Positions 11,357 to 22,105 of a stretch of 64,000 bases of DNA are shown piece by piece. Position 1 is the first letter of the stretch; each line of letters opens with the position of its first letter. A model generated the notes under the pieces. That model was not told where the DNA came from and ran no database searches. It saw only the letters and a list, made by a program, of their open reading frames with translations. The position numbers and the translations under genes were made by a program. The stretch comes from Drosophila miranda (taxonomy: Eukaryota > Arthropoda > Insecta > Diptera > Drosophilidae), in contig NW_022881603.1 in the NCBI RefSeq assembly GCF_003369915.1, positions 52,535,271 through 52,599,270 of the forward strand. Direction: 5' to 3'.

Positions 11357-12643
11357 TTGGCAATGCAACGCGTGTATATAGGCGGGTGGAAAACGGCACA
11401 ACGAACACTTGAAGGTAATTATCACCAGAAAGAACGCAAGAAAAGTAGCAAGAATAAAAAAATGGAGATGAAACGCGGGCTCAACCACGAGGATGGCAGG
11501 AAGAAGATGGAGGATATTAGGGCCTTCCTGGAGGAGCAACAGGCGATCGTGGGAGAAGGGGGCTATCGCGCCGGTACTTCTCGTCAGCGACGGGCGTCTC
11601 TGCTCTCGCGTAGCGACGAGGAGGATTGGTGCGATTGCTCCCAGTTCCTTCAACTGCTGGCCTCGCCGTTGGTGTCACCGGCGCCATCGGGGCACGACTC
11701 GGTGTCGCCGACGGTGTCATCGGATGAGGGCGCCGAGGAGGGCGACGACGAGGTCATATGCACCGACGGCCCGAGCGCGCCAACCGCTCAGGAGAAGGCC
11801 AGATGGAGACGGCAGCAAGGGGCGGAGCCGGAGACGAGGAATGGAAGGCCGCTGACCCTGCGCGACAAAATCGAGGCGGTGAGGCGGAGGTTTCAGGAGG
11901 CGACGCCGGAGGAGAAGCGCCGGATGCACCAAGTGCTGGAGAGGGCACGGGCGATCAGGCGGCGGAGGCACGAGCGGATGGAGGCGCGGCGGCGACAGGC
12001 GGAAAGAGCCGCCAGTACGGAGGAGCACGGCCAAGAGAGCGACGAGGCGCCGCCACCCTTACCATTCCGGGTGGTGCTGCCGCCGATGCAGCCCCGGATC
12101 GACGAGGCGGAGACCGAGGGAACGCCGCCCCAGGCCACGGGCAAGCAGGCTACGAACCCCGAGGCCGAGTGGCAGAGGCGGCTGCAGCAGGCCGAGGAGG
12201 AGGAGGGCGAGCTGTGGCAACCTACGCCACCGGCCGAGGATGACGAGGGCCCCGAGAGGCGGCAGCCGCAGGCCGAGGAGGAGCAGCACCAGCAGCACCA
12301 GCAGCCGCATCACCAGCAGCAGGGGCAGGAGCAGGGGCAGCAGCAACCACAGTGGAGGGGACCGGAGGCGGCCGTAATGGGACCGTATGTATCGCAGGAG
12401 GTGCGGACCGCCGTGCGCCAGGGGATGGTGTGGCACCACCAAACCCTGCACATCACGTGGGCCTCGGGGCCCGCCCGAGCGAAGCCCAGCCAGAGGCCGG
12501 CTCCCGGGTGTGGGAGGAGAGTCCACGCGGCAGCAACAACAGGGACTCGCGGAGGAGGGACCCCGGACCCGCCCCCACGACCTCAGCGGCAGCAATGGCG
12601 ACGGCGGAGGCAGCGACGCGGACTGCAGAAGCGGCGAAGGTGA
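11357..12643 (+). CDS. unrecognised charged/Q-rich protein in the LTR-like region
   Basis: A 428-codon open frame that I do not recognise. The N-terminus is Lys-rich, followed by an acidic Ser-rich segment, a long Arg/Glu/Ala helix likely to be coiled coil (about residues 140-225: RRRFQEATPEEKRRMHQVL), then a Gln/His-rich tract (about 305-335) and an Arg-rich tail. It lies between pol and the LTR promoter, where no standard gene is expected. It could be an accessory protein, a displaced gag-like part (MVWHHQTLHITW near 355 looks structured), or chance openness in GC-rich DNA. The +2 frame beneath it is also open for long stretches, which lowers confidence. Confidence 0.35.
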   Translation: MAMQRVYIGGWKTAQRTLEGNYHQKERKKSSKNKKMEMKRGLNHEDGRKKMEDIRAFLEEQQAIVGEGGYRAGTSRQRRASLLSRSDEEDWCDCSQFLQLLASPLVSPAPSGHDSVSPTVSSDEGAEEGDDEVICTDGPSAPTAQEKARWRRQQGAEPETRNGRPLTLRDKIEAVRRRFQEATPEEKRRMHQVLERARAIRRRRHERMEARRRQAERAASTEEHGQESDEAPPPLPFRVVLPPMQPRIDEAETEGTPPQATGKQATNPEAEWQRRLQQAEEEEGELWQPTPPAEDDEGPERRQPQAEEEQHQQHQQPHHQQQGQEQGQQQPQWRGPEAAVMGPYVSQEVRTAVRQGMVWHHQTLHITWASGPARAKPSQRPAPGCGRRVHAAATTGTRGGGTPDPPPRPQRQQWRRRRQRRGLQKRRR

Positions 12644-12950
12644 CAGCAGAGACGCAGGCCGCGGAAATGGCGACGGCGGCCCAGACGGCGACGGCGGTCC
12701 AGACGGCGACGGCCGAAGCAGCGGCAGACACGGCGACAGCGGAGGCGGCGACGCGAACGGCAGAGGCGGCGACGACGGCAGCCGGGACGCAGACCGCGGA
12801 AACGACGACGCAGCCCCGACAGCGACGGCCGAGGCAGCGGCAGAGGCAGAGACGCGGGCCGCGGAAACGGCGACGGCGGCTCAGACAGCAACGGCCGAGG
12901 CAGCAGCGACGGCTGCGACAGCACCGACGGAGGTGGAACTCGAGGCGTGG
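12580..12950. repeat. GC-rich degenerate minisatellite
   Basis: Irregular tandem repeats of GACGGCGGAGGCAGCGACGC-like units. One frame reads as Ala/Thr/Glu repeats (ATAEAATRTAEAA), so all frames look open; this is compositional and not evidence of coding. Confidence 0.7.
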
Positions 12951-13989
12951 GAGCGCGGACCGTAGGTGTGGCCCGCACCGGAGAGGTCGACGGCGGCCGA
13001 GCGCCCGGCTCTGAAGCGGCAGGCCTCCTGCCCGGAGCCCTGTGCAGGACCGAAGCGACCGGCCCTGCAACGGCAGAGCTCGGCACCGGCAGCCACGGTC
13101 CACTGGACGGCGATCCCGCGGGAGGAGTGGCCGGCGGCGGTGGTCCGCGCGCAGACCCAGATTCGCCTCGTGGGTGAAGAAGCTGGTGAGCGAGCGGGGT
13201 ACCCGGTACCGCATTGCGATGTCGGCCACACGCACGGAGGTGTTCCGTGAACAAAAGTAAGGGGAAAAAAAAGGGGAAAGGAAAAAAAGAGCAAAAGGGA
13301 AAAAAAAAGAAAAAAAAACAAGGGCGAAACACGCGGGAAGAAAATGAATAAAGAGAAGACGAAAAAGAGAAAAGTGGAATACTTACTGGGGAGAGATATC
13401 GAGTGGATCGCCTAAACGACCCTACACCTTATCGATAGGCGGGGAGTCGGCCCCAGCCAGAAAATTGCAAGGGCTGGCAGCGCCGCCCGAGCAAAGGCGC
13501 CAGAGGGCGCCCGTGATCCCAGATGCAGTAAGGAGCGCGCGTAAAATGGGACCGTTTGAATGGGGAAAGCACACTCCGTCGCAAGGTCGCGGAAAACGGG
13601 AGTATTCCGCTGCGGGAAGAAAGAGGGGGGTGTGAGGAACCGCGGTTCCCACAGGCCGAATTCGACCAAGGCATAGCCGGATAAAGGCGGTGGGACGGTC
13701 GGATAAAGGCTGATGGCCGGCTGGATAAGGCGAAGGTCAGCCCAGATACCCACGGATATCCGGGTGCGGCGAAGAGGACAAGGGCCCCGAGAGGAGAAGT
13801 GTCCCGCTCTCGGAGCGAGAGAAACGCGAGAGGCAGAGGAGACGGCGGGATCGGGCCGGCAGCGATCCGACGCATGACCAAATATGGGCATGGGATCACG
13901 CCACCGGCCAGGCCCCGTTACGAAGGCCGTGGAAACCAGGAGACGGCGATGGAAAACTACCAACGCCGAGCCGGGGCCTGTCAAGGGGC

Positions 13990-13995
13990 TATAAA
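13990..13995 (+). promoter_or_regulatory. TATA box of the putative LTR
   Basis: GGGGCTATAAACGGAGG lies about 390 bases before an AATAAA (14378-14383), the spacing expected between the start of R and the polyadenylation signal in an LTR. Inferred only. Confidence 0.45.
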
Positions 13996-14518
13996 CGGAG
14001 GCTGCGGCAACGAAGCGGGGTTCTTTTTCCGTGGAGAAGTGATCGCGCGCGCACGTTGAAACCCCGCCGAAACGTAAGAGTAATACCCGGTACGGTTCGA
14101 AGAAGTGCAGTGAAGTGAATAGCAACAGGAAGACAGGCCCCGCCTGCCCCCAGAGTGAGTCTAAGTTAAGAGGTGATCCACAGTTGCCGGCGGAAGCTAA
14201 GAGGGGAGTGCGAGACGTAGATGGCGGATTTGCGTGGCGGGCCAAAGCAATAGCGGAGGTCAAACTGCCCCAATCAATAGCCTCAACGCTTCCACACCCG
14301 ACGAGAGCCCACGCGTGGTGGAGATCCATAGATAAGCTGAATTGTAGCATCTAGCCCTAAGTCCTAATATAAGTACGAATAAAGAGAAATTCGATTAAAG
14401 AGAAGGAAGGTCTTATCATTTGTCGTTGGGGGCAACAATAAAAATACGTTGCGACGAATCGGCCGACCGCTGAGCGAGCCCAGCAAACTCAAGCGAACCA
14501 AGAAGCAGGTCCGTTACA

Positions 14519-14716
14519 ACACATGTAGGTAGGTTTCTAAACTGTGACAAAATTCCTATTCCAACGGTCACATGGCGGTCAAGTTATCACGAAAGTGGCG
14601 TCCTCATTGATGTTGATCGTTTGGATTTGAATTTGTATACGCGTGTGGAGGAGCATCGAACGGGCAGTGGACACATTCAACCAGGTGGCAGCGAAGTGGA
14701 GCGGCTGGCCTGCTGA
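14519..14716 (+). pseudogene. gene X truncated 3' exon, unit A
   Basis: Partial exon of an unrecognised gene reading VGRFLNCDKIPIPTVTW and ending HRTGSGHIQP at 14684. After that, sequence from downstream of the RhoGAP gene is fused and adds nine nonsense codons to a stop at 14716. The point of fusion is the tandem-unit junction. The undamaged continuation is seen at 44740-44963. Confidence 0.6.
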
Positions 14717-15080
14717 TAATCGTCTATCGTTTGATATGGGTTGAACATTTCAAGTGTTCCACTGGGGAGAATCCGCTTTGCACCCGGTTCCTTGTTTTGT
14801 GTTAATGCAATAGAGGTGTTTTTCCCTAGATAACATTCTATTTTGTTTCAAGTATGGCACTGCACATACACACAAGCCATGGTTCGACGATAATTTACAG
14901 ATAATTTCCACTCATCATATCCTCAGAATGAATTAGTGCTTTGGGTACATTCAAGTCTTTATTACGTCGCATACAAAAGTGTTTACAGTTTCAGTTTAGC
15001 CGCATTTATGGCATAGCTGCAGGATGATCGAAATGGTGTTATATAACGAAACGGCTGGGTGCAGTGATCCATATGGATTT

Positions 15081-16548
15081 CTACTTCTTACGCTCTGCCT
15101 CCTCCATGGCGCGCATCATTTTGGCATCATGCTTCTCGTGATGCTCCCTTATGGCACGCTGGAGCTCCTCGCGATGACCTGCAGCGGTGTGCCTGAAAGG
15201 AGCGAGTGGAATCAATGAGCTGTGTCCCAAAGGAACGCAACGGAGTGGAGACAATGTGCTACCTTGTCCGTTTTGCTTGTTAAACTGCTTGATGAGGCGA
15301 CGCTTCTTGGAGGACTCCGGAAGGCTCTGAATGTGCGCGTACAGCTGCGCCAGTGCAGTGTCCGTGTAATTTCTGTTGTTTGCCGCTGCCGTGGCGGCAC
15401 GATCTACAAAAGTGTACACCGTGTTGACCGTCGAGTCGTCCGAGATGGATTCTTCAAGGGTTTGCTCCGGTGACATGGTTTTTTTGCGTTTGCGCTCAAG
15501 AAAGTACGCCCGAATATCGGTGGCTTGCTTTCCGGGAACTTCGAAGATTTCCAGACCCTGCTGAATCATGTAGGACACAATGCTGGACATCTTCTTCGCC
15601 GTATAGTGGAGCGCCTCAGGCGGCATTTGCCTGGGGCAAATCAGGTGCGGTGTAAACAAGATGGCCAAATTCTCCGCGGACATCTTGTTGCTCTCCTCAC
15701 GCGCTGCCACCGAATGGAGCATTTTAATAATGTGCTGCAGTAACTCGCGATGCTCTTCGGGGAGCAGGAGAAGGAGCAGCTGCACCGAGTTGAGATGTTG
15801 TTGGCGCTCTGCGGTAGCCGCCACCTGACCCCCCATTAATGCCTGGCTAAGCGGCGCTATCTGAAGATGTGCTGGATAGTGGGCGTCTGTAAGCAAAGGC
15901 TCTGGCAGCTCGGCCAGAAAGCTCTTAAAAACAGTGGCACAGTCGTGAGCCGAGAATCCTGTCAGTTCCAAATCCAAGGGCTGGTCGTGCTGTATGTGCA
16001 TTCGTATCTCGTTCTGCCTGGAAACGGCTCCTGTCTTGCGAAATAGTCCCTCCTGGGTGAGATCTGCAGAATAGCATTTCCGCATTTAGAATAATTCAAT
16101 TTTCCGGACTCTCCCTGTCACTTACTCTTCTCCAGCATAAGAAACTCTTTGAGCTCCTCCAGGTGCATCAGAAAGCCTGCATCAATTTGTTGCTGCAGCG
16201 TTTCAGTGGGACTGTTGCCCGCCGACTTACTGCCTGCCCCAGCCGTGCAGCCTGTGGCAGGTCCGCGATTCTTCTTGGAGAGGCGATTACACTTCTTTAT
16301 CTTGCCCTTATCTTCGTAGACGATTTAATGCACGGCATGTCGAACCTGCAACCCATAAGTCGGTAAGCACTATATTTCGATGGGATGGCAGCGTCGCTCG
16401 TGGCAACTTACTCGTCGGTGTTTAGTTCCAGCTCGAAGGAGAGGTGTATGCGCACCAGAGACTTGTATTTTTCATAATTGCTGTTGCGCATGCGTGTCGC
16501 TAGGTCGCGGTCATTAAATTCATTGATGTTGGCGTATTCCATGTCCAT
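15081..16548 (-). pseudogene. RhoGAP (RhoGAP54D/ARHGAP19-like), unit A, frameshifted
   Basis: Three-exon RhoGAP-domain gene: exon 1 16412-16548, exon 2 16126-16345, exon 3 15081-16063, with GTAAGT-type donors and CAG acceptors. The GAP domain carries the catalytic arginine in GLFRKTGAVS and the conserved LPEPLLTD and NKMSAENLAILF motifs; such proteins stimulate GTP hydrolysis by Rho GTPases. Unit A exon 2 lost one base and has a substitution near 16325-16330 (TTTAATGCAC where other units have TTTCATGGCAC). This shifts the frame and removes the rest. Exon 3 by itself is open with a three-base deletion. Identification with RhoGAP54D is by recall. Confidence 0.75.
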
Positions 16549-17276
16549 TGTTATACGCAAGGGCGTATACAGGGCGACAGCAGTAGCCAAAGCAACAAAA
16601 CAACAACAGCACAGCAAGCTAACTTTAACAAATATTACTTTTCTAAAAGTACAATATAGAAGGTTTGTGGCCTGACAGCATATTTGTTGATAGCTTTGCT
16701 GGTGGAATTTAATTGCGGAAAATTGGGCGAGACGCGCTGCAAAAATTGAAATATTGAACTGGCAGAGCTGTCACTGGCGTCCAAAGAACATTTTGTGCGA
16801 AAACGCCAAGTCAATGTTAAAGAATTATAAGCTGTACACTAATGCTTCTTTATTTACAGCTGAAATTAGTTAGTAAATCTCTTAAAGAACTCGAAATTAC
16901 AAATTTCGGACCAGCCGGTTGAGGCGCCCATACACATGGCGCCAAAGCTGGCCGATAAACCGGCTATATACTGTGGTAGGACCCTTGGACATGTTGTGTT
17001 CTGTTCTGTTCTCCGTGATGCAAAAAATGGAACTGAAACTGACACGCAGACCGTTATTTGGCTTGACAAATTGCCCTGCATGAGATAACCCAAGCGTCGA
17101 CGCTGGCGTACAACTGGCACGCTGGCAGAGGGGGAAATACTTGAAGTTGGAGAGAGTCGTAAATCAGATTCTACAGTTTCCCTTTAGAACGGCGGCGGAG
17201 GCAGAGGTGTGGAAAGCGCGCTTTAACGTAAGCAAAAGTCCCCAAAAAGCAATCGGAATCTGAAACAGCTAATTAA
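16549..17276. promoter_or_regulatory. divergent intergenic region, unit A
   Basis: Between RhoGAP (minus) and gene X (plus), which are head to head. It holds the sugar-transporter remnant (16866-16992) and otherwise no coding. Promoters for both neighbours would lie here; no clear TATA box was seen. Confidence 0.4.
16866..16992 (-). pseudogene. sugar transporter (MFS/SLC2-like) first-exon remnant, unit A
   Basis: Remnant of the N-terminus of a fly sugar transporter. In other units it reads MSKGSVLPQYIAGLSASFGA then MCMGASIGWS, the usual start of the first membrane helix. The similarity stops abruptly after GWS. Unit A has lost five bases after the fourth codon (AGGACCCTTGG against AGGACCGATCCCTTGG), so the helix is out of frame. 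From memory a sugar transporter gene (CG6484) lies near cytological 54C of D. melanogaster, close to RhoGAP54D. Confidence 0.5.
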
Positions 17277-17822
17277 ATGACTGCTGATATGCCACCGCCA
17301 CCTCCACCCACCCCCAATACACACACCCCGCCTATTGTTATAAGAACAATCAAGTGCCTCTATAACAATCCGTTCGCTGCCAGTCGGCTATCTGGAGCTA
17401 CTGATTATACTTTTGCGCGGAACTTAGGCACTTTATATTTCATCTTGCTACGCTACGAAAATGGTATTTATTACACACAGATTGAATCAGTATCGGATCA
17501 CCGCAAAATTATATATCTGCTATAGGAAACATCAGCCAGAACTATAATTTGTACTGGATCGTGCTTTAATATTACTATACGCTCATACATAAGTACCAAA
17601 TATAGATGGTTGGGTATGTTGCGTGGGGAGCCCAGCATCCATTTTGAAAGATACAGATTTATTGGTCATCTGACTTTAGGAGCACATGCATGCAGGATAC
17701 TTCCAATTCTAGAAATCCAATATATCTATCTGGAATTCCACTTACAAGAGTATTTCATTTTCGGCGTAAGGCTTCATTTCCGGGTCATTTTTCTATTTAT
17801 TGCATCGTGTGAAAGTAGATAA
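17277..17822 (+). pseudogene. gene X 5' part with one in-frame TAG, unit A
   Basis: Unrecognised. It starts MTADMPPPPPPTPNTHTPP (Pro-rich) and continues TIKCLYNNPFAASRLSGATD and YTQIESVSDHRKIIYLL to a TAG at 17523-17525. The same frame is then open again for 98 codons (GEPSIHFERYRFIGHLTLG and on) to 17822. A GTAAGG donor-like site at 17765-17770 lies near its end. The TAG occurs at the same place in all five copies of the window. It may lie in an unrecognised intron (GTATTT at about 17463 to CTATAG at 17525 is 62 nt long) or be a shared lesion. Confidence 0.45.
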
Positions 17823-17843
17823 TAGCATTACCTACCAAAATAA

Positions 17844-18116
17844 TTGAATGGGCGTAAATCGCCTGGAGAGCATCTAATCTGGCTCTTAACACACATCATC
17901 GTACTCATCACGCCGAAAACACATGTAGGTAGGTTTCTAAACTGTGACAAAATTCCTATTCCAACGGTCACATGGCGGTCAAGTTATCAGGAAAGTGGCG
18001 TCTTCATTGATGTTGATCGTTTGGATTTGAATTTGTATACGCGTGTGGAGGAGCATCGAACGGGCAGTGGACACATTCAACCAGGTGGCAGCGAAGTGGA
18101 GCGGCTGGCCTGCTGA
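17844..18116 (+). pseudogene. gene X 3' exon truncated, unit A/B boundary
   Basis: Same exon as at 14519-14716 but with its upstream sequence present. The frame is open from 17844 (no ATG), passes the anchor ACATGTAGG and reads GRFLNCDKIPIPTVTW then IDVDRLDLNLYTRVEEHR. It is cut after HIQP at 18084 by the unit junction. The frame is the same as in the 5' part at 17277, so an intron between them would have a length divisible by three, or the upstream open part is chance. Confidence 0.5.
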
Positions 18117-18501
18117 TAATCGTCTATCGTTTGATATGGGTTGAACATTTCAAGTGTTCCACTGGGGAGAATCCGCTTTGCACCCGGTTCCTTGTTTTGT
18201 GTTAATGCAATAGAGGTGTTTTTCCCTAGATAACATTATATTTTGTTTCAAGTATGGCACTGCACATACACACAAGCTATGGTTCGACGATAATTTACAG
18301 ATAATTTCCACTCATCATATCCTCAGAATGGATTAGTGCTTTGGGTACATTCAAGTCTTTATTACGTCGCATACAAAAGTGTTTACAGTTTCAGTTTAGC
18401 CGCATTTATGGCATAGCTGCAGGATGATCGAAATGGTGTTATATAACGAAACGGCTGGGTGCAGGGATCCATATGGATTTCTACTTCTTACGCTCTGCCT
18501 C

Positions 18502-21500
18502 CTACATGGCGCGCATCATTTTGGCATCATGCTTCTCGTGATGCTCCCTTATGGCACGCTGGAGCTCCTCGCGATGACCTGCAGCGGTGTGCCTGAAAGG
18601 AGCGAGTGGAATCAATGATCTGTGTCCCAAAGGAACGCAACGGAGTGGAGACAATGTGCTACCTTGTCCGTTTTGCTTGTTAAACTGCTTGATGAGGCGA
18701 CGCTTCTTGGAGGACTCCGGAAGGCTCTGAATGTGCGCGTACAGCTGCGCCAGTGCAGTGTCCGTGTAATTGCTGTTGCTTGCCGCTGCCGTGGCGGCAC
18801 GATCTACAAAAGTGTACACCGTGTCGAGTCGTCCGAGATGGATTATTCAAGGGTTTGCTCCGGTGACATGGTATTTTTGCGTTTGCGCTCAAGAAAGTAC
18901 GCCCGAATATCGGTGGCTAGCTTTCCGGGAACTTCGAAGATTTCCAGACCCTGCTGAATCATGTATGACACAATGCTGGACATCTTCTTCGCCGTATAGT
19001 GAAGCGCCTCGGGCGGCATTTGCCTGGGGCAAATCAGGTGCGGTGTAAACAAGATGGCCAAATTCTCCGCGGACATCTTGTCTCCTCACGCGCTGCCACC
19101 AAATGGAGCATTTTAATAATGTGCTGCAGTAACTCGCGATGCTCTTCGGGGAGCAGGAGAAGGAGCAGCTGCACCGAGTTGAGAAGATGTTGTTGGCGCT
19201 CTGCGGTAGCCGCCACCTGACCCCCTATTAATGCCTGGCTAAGCGGCGCTATCTGAAGATGTGCTGGATAGTGGGCGTCTGTAAGCAAAGGCTCTGGCAG
19301 CTCGGCCAGAAAGCTCTTAAAAACAGTGGCACAGTCGTGAGCCGAGAATCCTGTCAGTTCCAAATCCAAGGGCTGGTCGTGCTGAATGTGCATTCGTAGC
19401 TCGTTCTGCCTGGAAACGTGTAACGGTTGCGGTTGGACAATACCGATTCAAAATAGGTTATCGCTATGGTGCTCGGATATCGCATGCAATAACCTTGGGC
19501 CAACTATCGCTGCAGGGCATAGTATAGTTGGGGATGGTGCAAGCAAGCTCGAGGTAGGGAACAGCTGAGCTGAGCTGCCGTAAGTGCTGTGCAGCGCATC
19601 GCAACGGAGCTTTCGAAGCCGAGCTTTAAGATCGGTAAGCTCTTATTTAAGCAGTGCAAAAGCACCAGAACGTTCTCTTTCGAAAATTTGAATCTGTGCA
19701 GCCGGTGGCTATCTCCGCGTCGGTAGCAAATATATAACTAAATCGACCACGTGTAAGCCCAAAAGAAAAGAAAAGTAACCCAAATAAGTGCCACAAAGAC
19801 AACCCGAAAAGAAATCAAACGGAACGGGGAAAATCCCACACGGTGGGCGCGCCGCAAAAATCGGGCGAAAATTAATAACCGTGCGCCGAGAAAACTGGCA
19901 AGAAACTACCCTGGCGAAAAGTGCATATTTGCCTCGCCTCGCCAGCAAGTGTTGTTCTTGTTGCAAACCCGTGCGTCCCGCAGCTCTGCCAGGAGAACCC
20001 AACGCTCGTGTCTCCGTGGAAAAGTCCGAAAAACCGGTATGTTAAAGTGCCCTGTAGGGAAAATTTAGATTTTTTTCTTAGCCCTCGTGGTTTTGGTTCT
20101 GTTTCGCCCATAGGGCCCTGGCCCCGAGCGGTAGCCACCCGGCTCTCCCAAAGTTCTGCCCCACCCACACCAAACTCCCACCCTTGACGGGAGTACTCTT
20201 CGGAGTCGACCTTGGTGTGGGGCCGGGATTTTTTTTCCTTTTGGAGTCGTTGAAGCATCCACCTGCCCGGCGACATAACCTCCACCGGCCATAACCCTTG
20301 CGCCATATCTAACGTACGCGCATAGAGGGCATAGAGGGCATAGAGATCACCCCCCCTATGCGCCGCTAACTCGCTGTCTGCGACGGCCCAGAAGACGCCG
20401 CCACGGATCCGGACCCAGATTTCGTAGCATAGTGTAGTTTTAATTGTAATTTTTTTGTTTCCTTCTGAGCACTTATATGACTATGTAACTTTCCTTAACT
20501 CTGCGTCACAGTCCTACCTCTATAGGCGGGAATGTGAAAGTTCTCAAAACGGAATTTATTTTTGCGGGTTGGAGACCGAAAAACTTAATCATAAAAAAAC
20601 AGACTACAAAAAAAAAAAAAAAAAAAACAAAAAAAAAATCTTTTTCATACCTTCCCTATTTACCAATCCCCCTCCGACCTGGGCACACATTAACATGGTT
20701 TCCACAGCTCCACAACGAAAGGCGCCTTTCAGCGAGGGACCACTGTATTAAAGCCGTAAGTGACCCAATTTCAATTTTCTCCTTTGCGCCTGTCTTCGTC
20801 AAAATCTAAAACGCATGCGCAGCGGCCAGCCGCTGCTGATAAGAGAGCGCAACGCTTGCGTTCCACACGCTCGAAGCTTTTCGGTCTCTTCGGGGCCAAT
20901 TCTGCTAAGCTTGCCTTGCTCGCATTCCCTGCATTCTTTTAATGCATGGAAACGTAGCCAAGCCACACTAACCAACATAGAAAAAAAAAATCTCCTCAAC
21001 CCAGGAAAAAAAAAATCCATAAATTTATAATGTTTAATTAAATTTCGTTTTGGCTCACCATTGCTGATCGCTGGTATGACCCCCGCTGCTTTTGAAAATT
21101 TTTTTGATTTTTATTTTTTTTCCTTTATACATACCTAATTTACTTATTTCGAATATCCTATATTATATTCCTATCTTTTCTATTTATACTCCACCGTTTA
21201 TATATACCTATATCTATAAATTGTTTTCCTCCTTAGGGATTAAGCCTCCTAATTTTTTTTCATTCCACTAATTTTTTTTCTTGAGTTGCCTGCTGATTGT
21301 AGTTCAATACTTGTGTTATTGTTGGAAGTGAAACTTGGTTTGCTAGTTTTGGATTGAAGCAACATGTCATAGTGTTGTTTTCGGAGTTCGCTCCCGGTAG
21401 AGTCACGGGATTCTAAAAAATTTAAAGTTTATGTAGTAGGAGTCGAGACGCGGTCAAACGAACCCCCCCAAGTTACCGAATGAGCACGGAACCAAAGAAT

Positions 21501-22105
21501 CCCCCCCGGCCGTGACCACGACATCCCCACCAATCCATCCCCTACTCACGGATAGAAATATATCGTGGAAATGTTACAAACGGCTCCTGTCTTGCGAAAT
21601 AGTCCCTCCTGGGTGAGATCTGCAGAATAGCATTTCCGCAGTTAGAATAATTCAATTTTCCGGACTCTCCCTGTCACTTACTCTTCTCCAGCATAAGAAA
21701 CTCTTTGAGCTCCTCCAGGTGCATCAGAAAGCCTGCATCAATTTGTTGCTGCAGCGTTTCAGTGGGACTGTTGCCCGCCGACTTACTGCCTGCCCCAGCC
21801 GTGCAGCCTGTGGCAGGTCCGCGATTCTTCTTGGAGAGGCGATTCCACTTCTTTATCTTGCCCTTATCTTCGTAGACGATTTCATGGCACGGCATGTCGA
21901 ACCTGCAACCCATAAATCGGTAAGCACTATATTTCGATGGGATGGCAGCGTCGCTCGTGGCAACTTACTCGTCGGTGTTTAGTTCCAGCTCGAAGGAGAG
22001 GTGCATGCGCACCAGAGACTTGTATTTTTCATAATTGCTGTTGCGCATGCGTGTCGCTAGGTCGCGGTCATTAAATTCATTGATGTTGGCGTATTCCATG
22101 TCCAT
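18502..22105 (-). pseudogene. RhoGAP gene, unit B, split by a transposon
   Basis: Same three-exon gene as 15081-16548: exon 1 21969-22105, exon 2 21682-21902, exon 3 21579-21619 plus 18502-19418. A 2160-bp element (19419-21578) sits inside exon 3 and duplicated AACG. Further damage: a four-base deletion at about 19080, a seven-base deletion at about 18825, and a premature stop at 18502 that removes the last residues. The copy is non-functional, although exons 1 and 2 are intact. Confidence 0.85.
19419..21578. mobile_element. probable solo LTR (2160 bp), TSD AACG
   Basis: Inserted in RhoGAP exon 3 of unit B. It begins TGTAAC and ends GTTACA, a perfect six-base inverted pair, and is flanked by AACG at 19415-19418 and 21579-21582. 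No gag, pol or transposase is visible inside; short runs and an A-rich stretch (20600-20640) are all that stands out. Size and ends fit a solo LTR left by LTR-LTR recombination, perhaps of the long-LTR Ulysses/Osvaldo type. A non-autonomous element is the alternative. Confidence 0.65.

Larger units (their letters stand above)
10495..14518 (+). repeat. putative 3' LTR (~4.0 kb) of the Ulysses-like element
   Basis: The segment begins TGTAA after a purine tract and ends TTACA at 14518, where host array sequence starts. The short inverted ends, a TATAAA at 13990-13995 and an AATAAA at 14378-14383 fit U3-R-U5. About 4 kb is very long for an LTR (Ulysses in D. virilis has about 2.1 kb, from memory). 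The 5' LTR is not in the window, so the left boundary is inferred. The long U3-like part contains an open frame (11357-12643) and a GC-rich repeat (about 12580-12950). Confidence 0.45.
14521..17920. repeat. host amplicon unit A (3400 bp)
   Basis: First visible unit of a tandem array with a ~3.4-kb period. It contains truncated gene X 3' exon, RhoGAP exons (minus), a sugar-transporter exon remnant (minus) and gene X 5' part (plus). Other starts of the same ACATGTAGGTAGG anchor are 17921, 37671, 41126, 44576 and 63802. The left flank is the Ulysses-like LTR, which inserted at the anchor; the sequence left of the insertion is not present here. Confidence 0.9.

Noticed and set aside
12453..13332. 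Several overlapping 190-260-codon frames on both strands around the GC-rich repeat
   Set aside because: All frames are open because of repeated GCG/GAC words; products are Arg/Ala/Ser low-complexity. Only the frame 11357-12643 has non-repetitive protein-like content.
13412..14350. 312-codon minus-strand frame in the putative LTR
   Set aside because: Antisense to an LTR with TATA and poly(A) signals; no ATG-linked domain recognised, and composition explains openness.
15230..15300. Possible extra intron in RhoGAP exon 3 (GTAGCACATTG to TTTCAG)
   Set aside because: Removing it shifts the frame and loses the charged helical C-terminus, which is open and protein-like when unspliced; kept as exon, with some uncertainty.
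15222..15473. Recurrent short plus-strand frames (MSQRNATEWRQCATL...) in each amplicon unit
   Set aside because: They are antisense shadows of RhoGAP exon 3 and recur only because the unit is duplicated.
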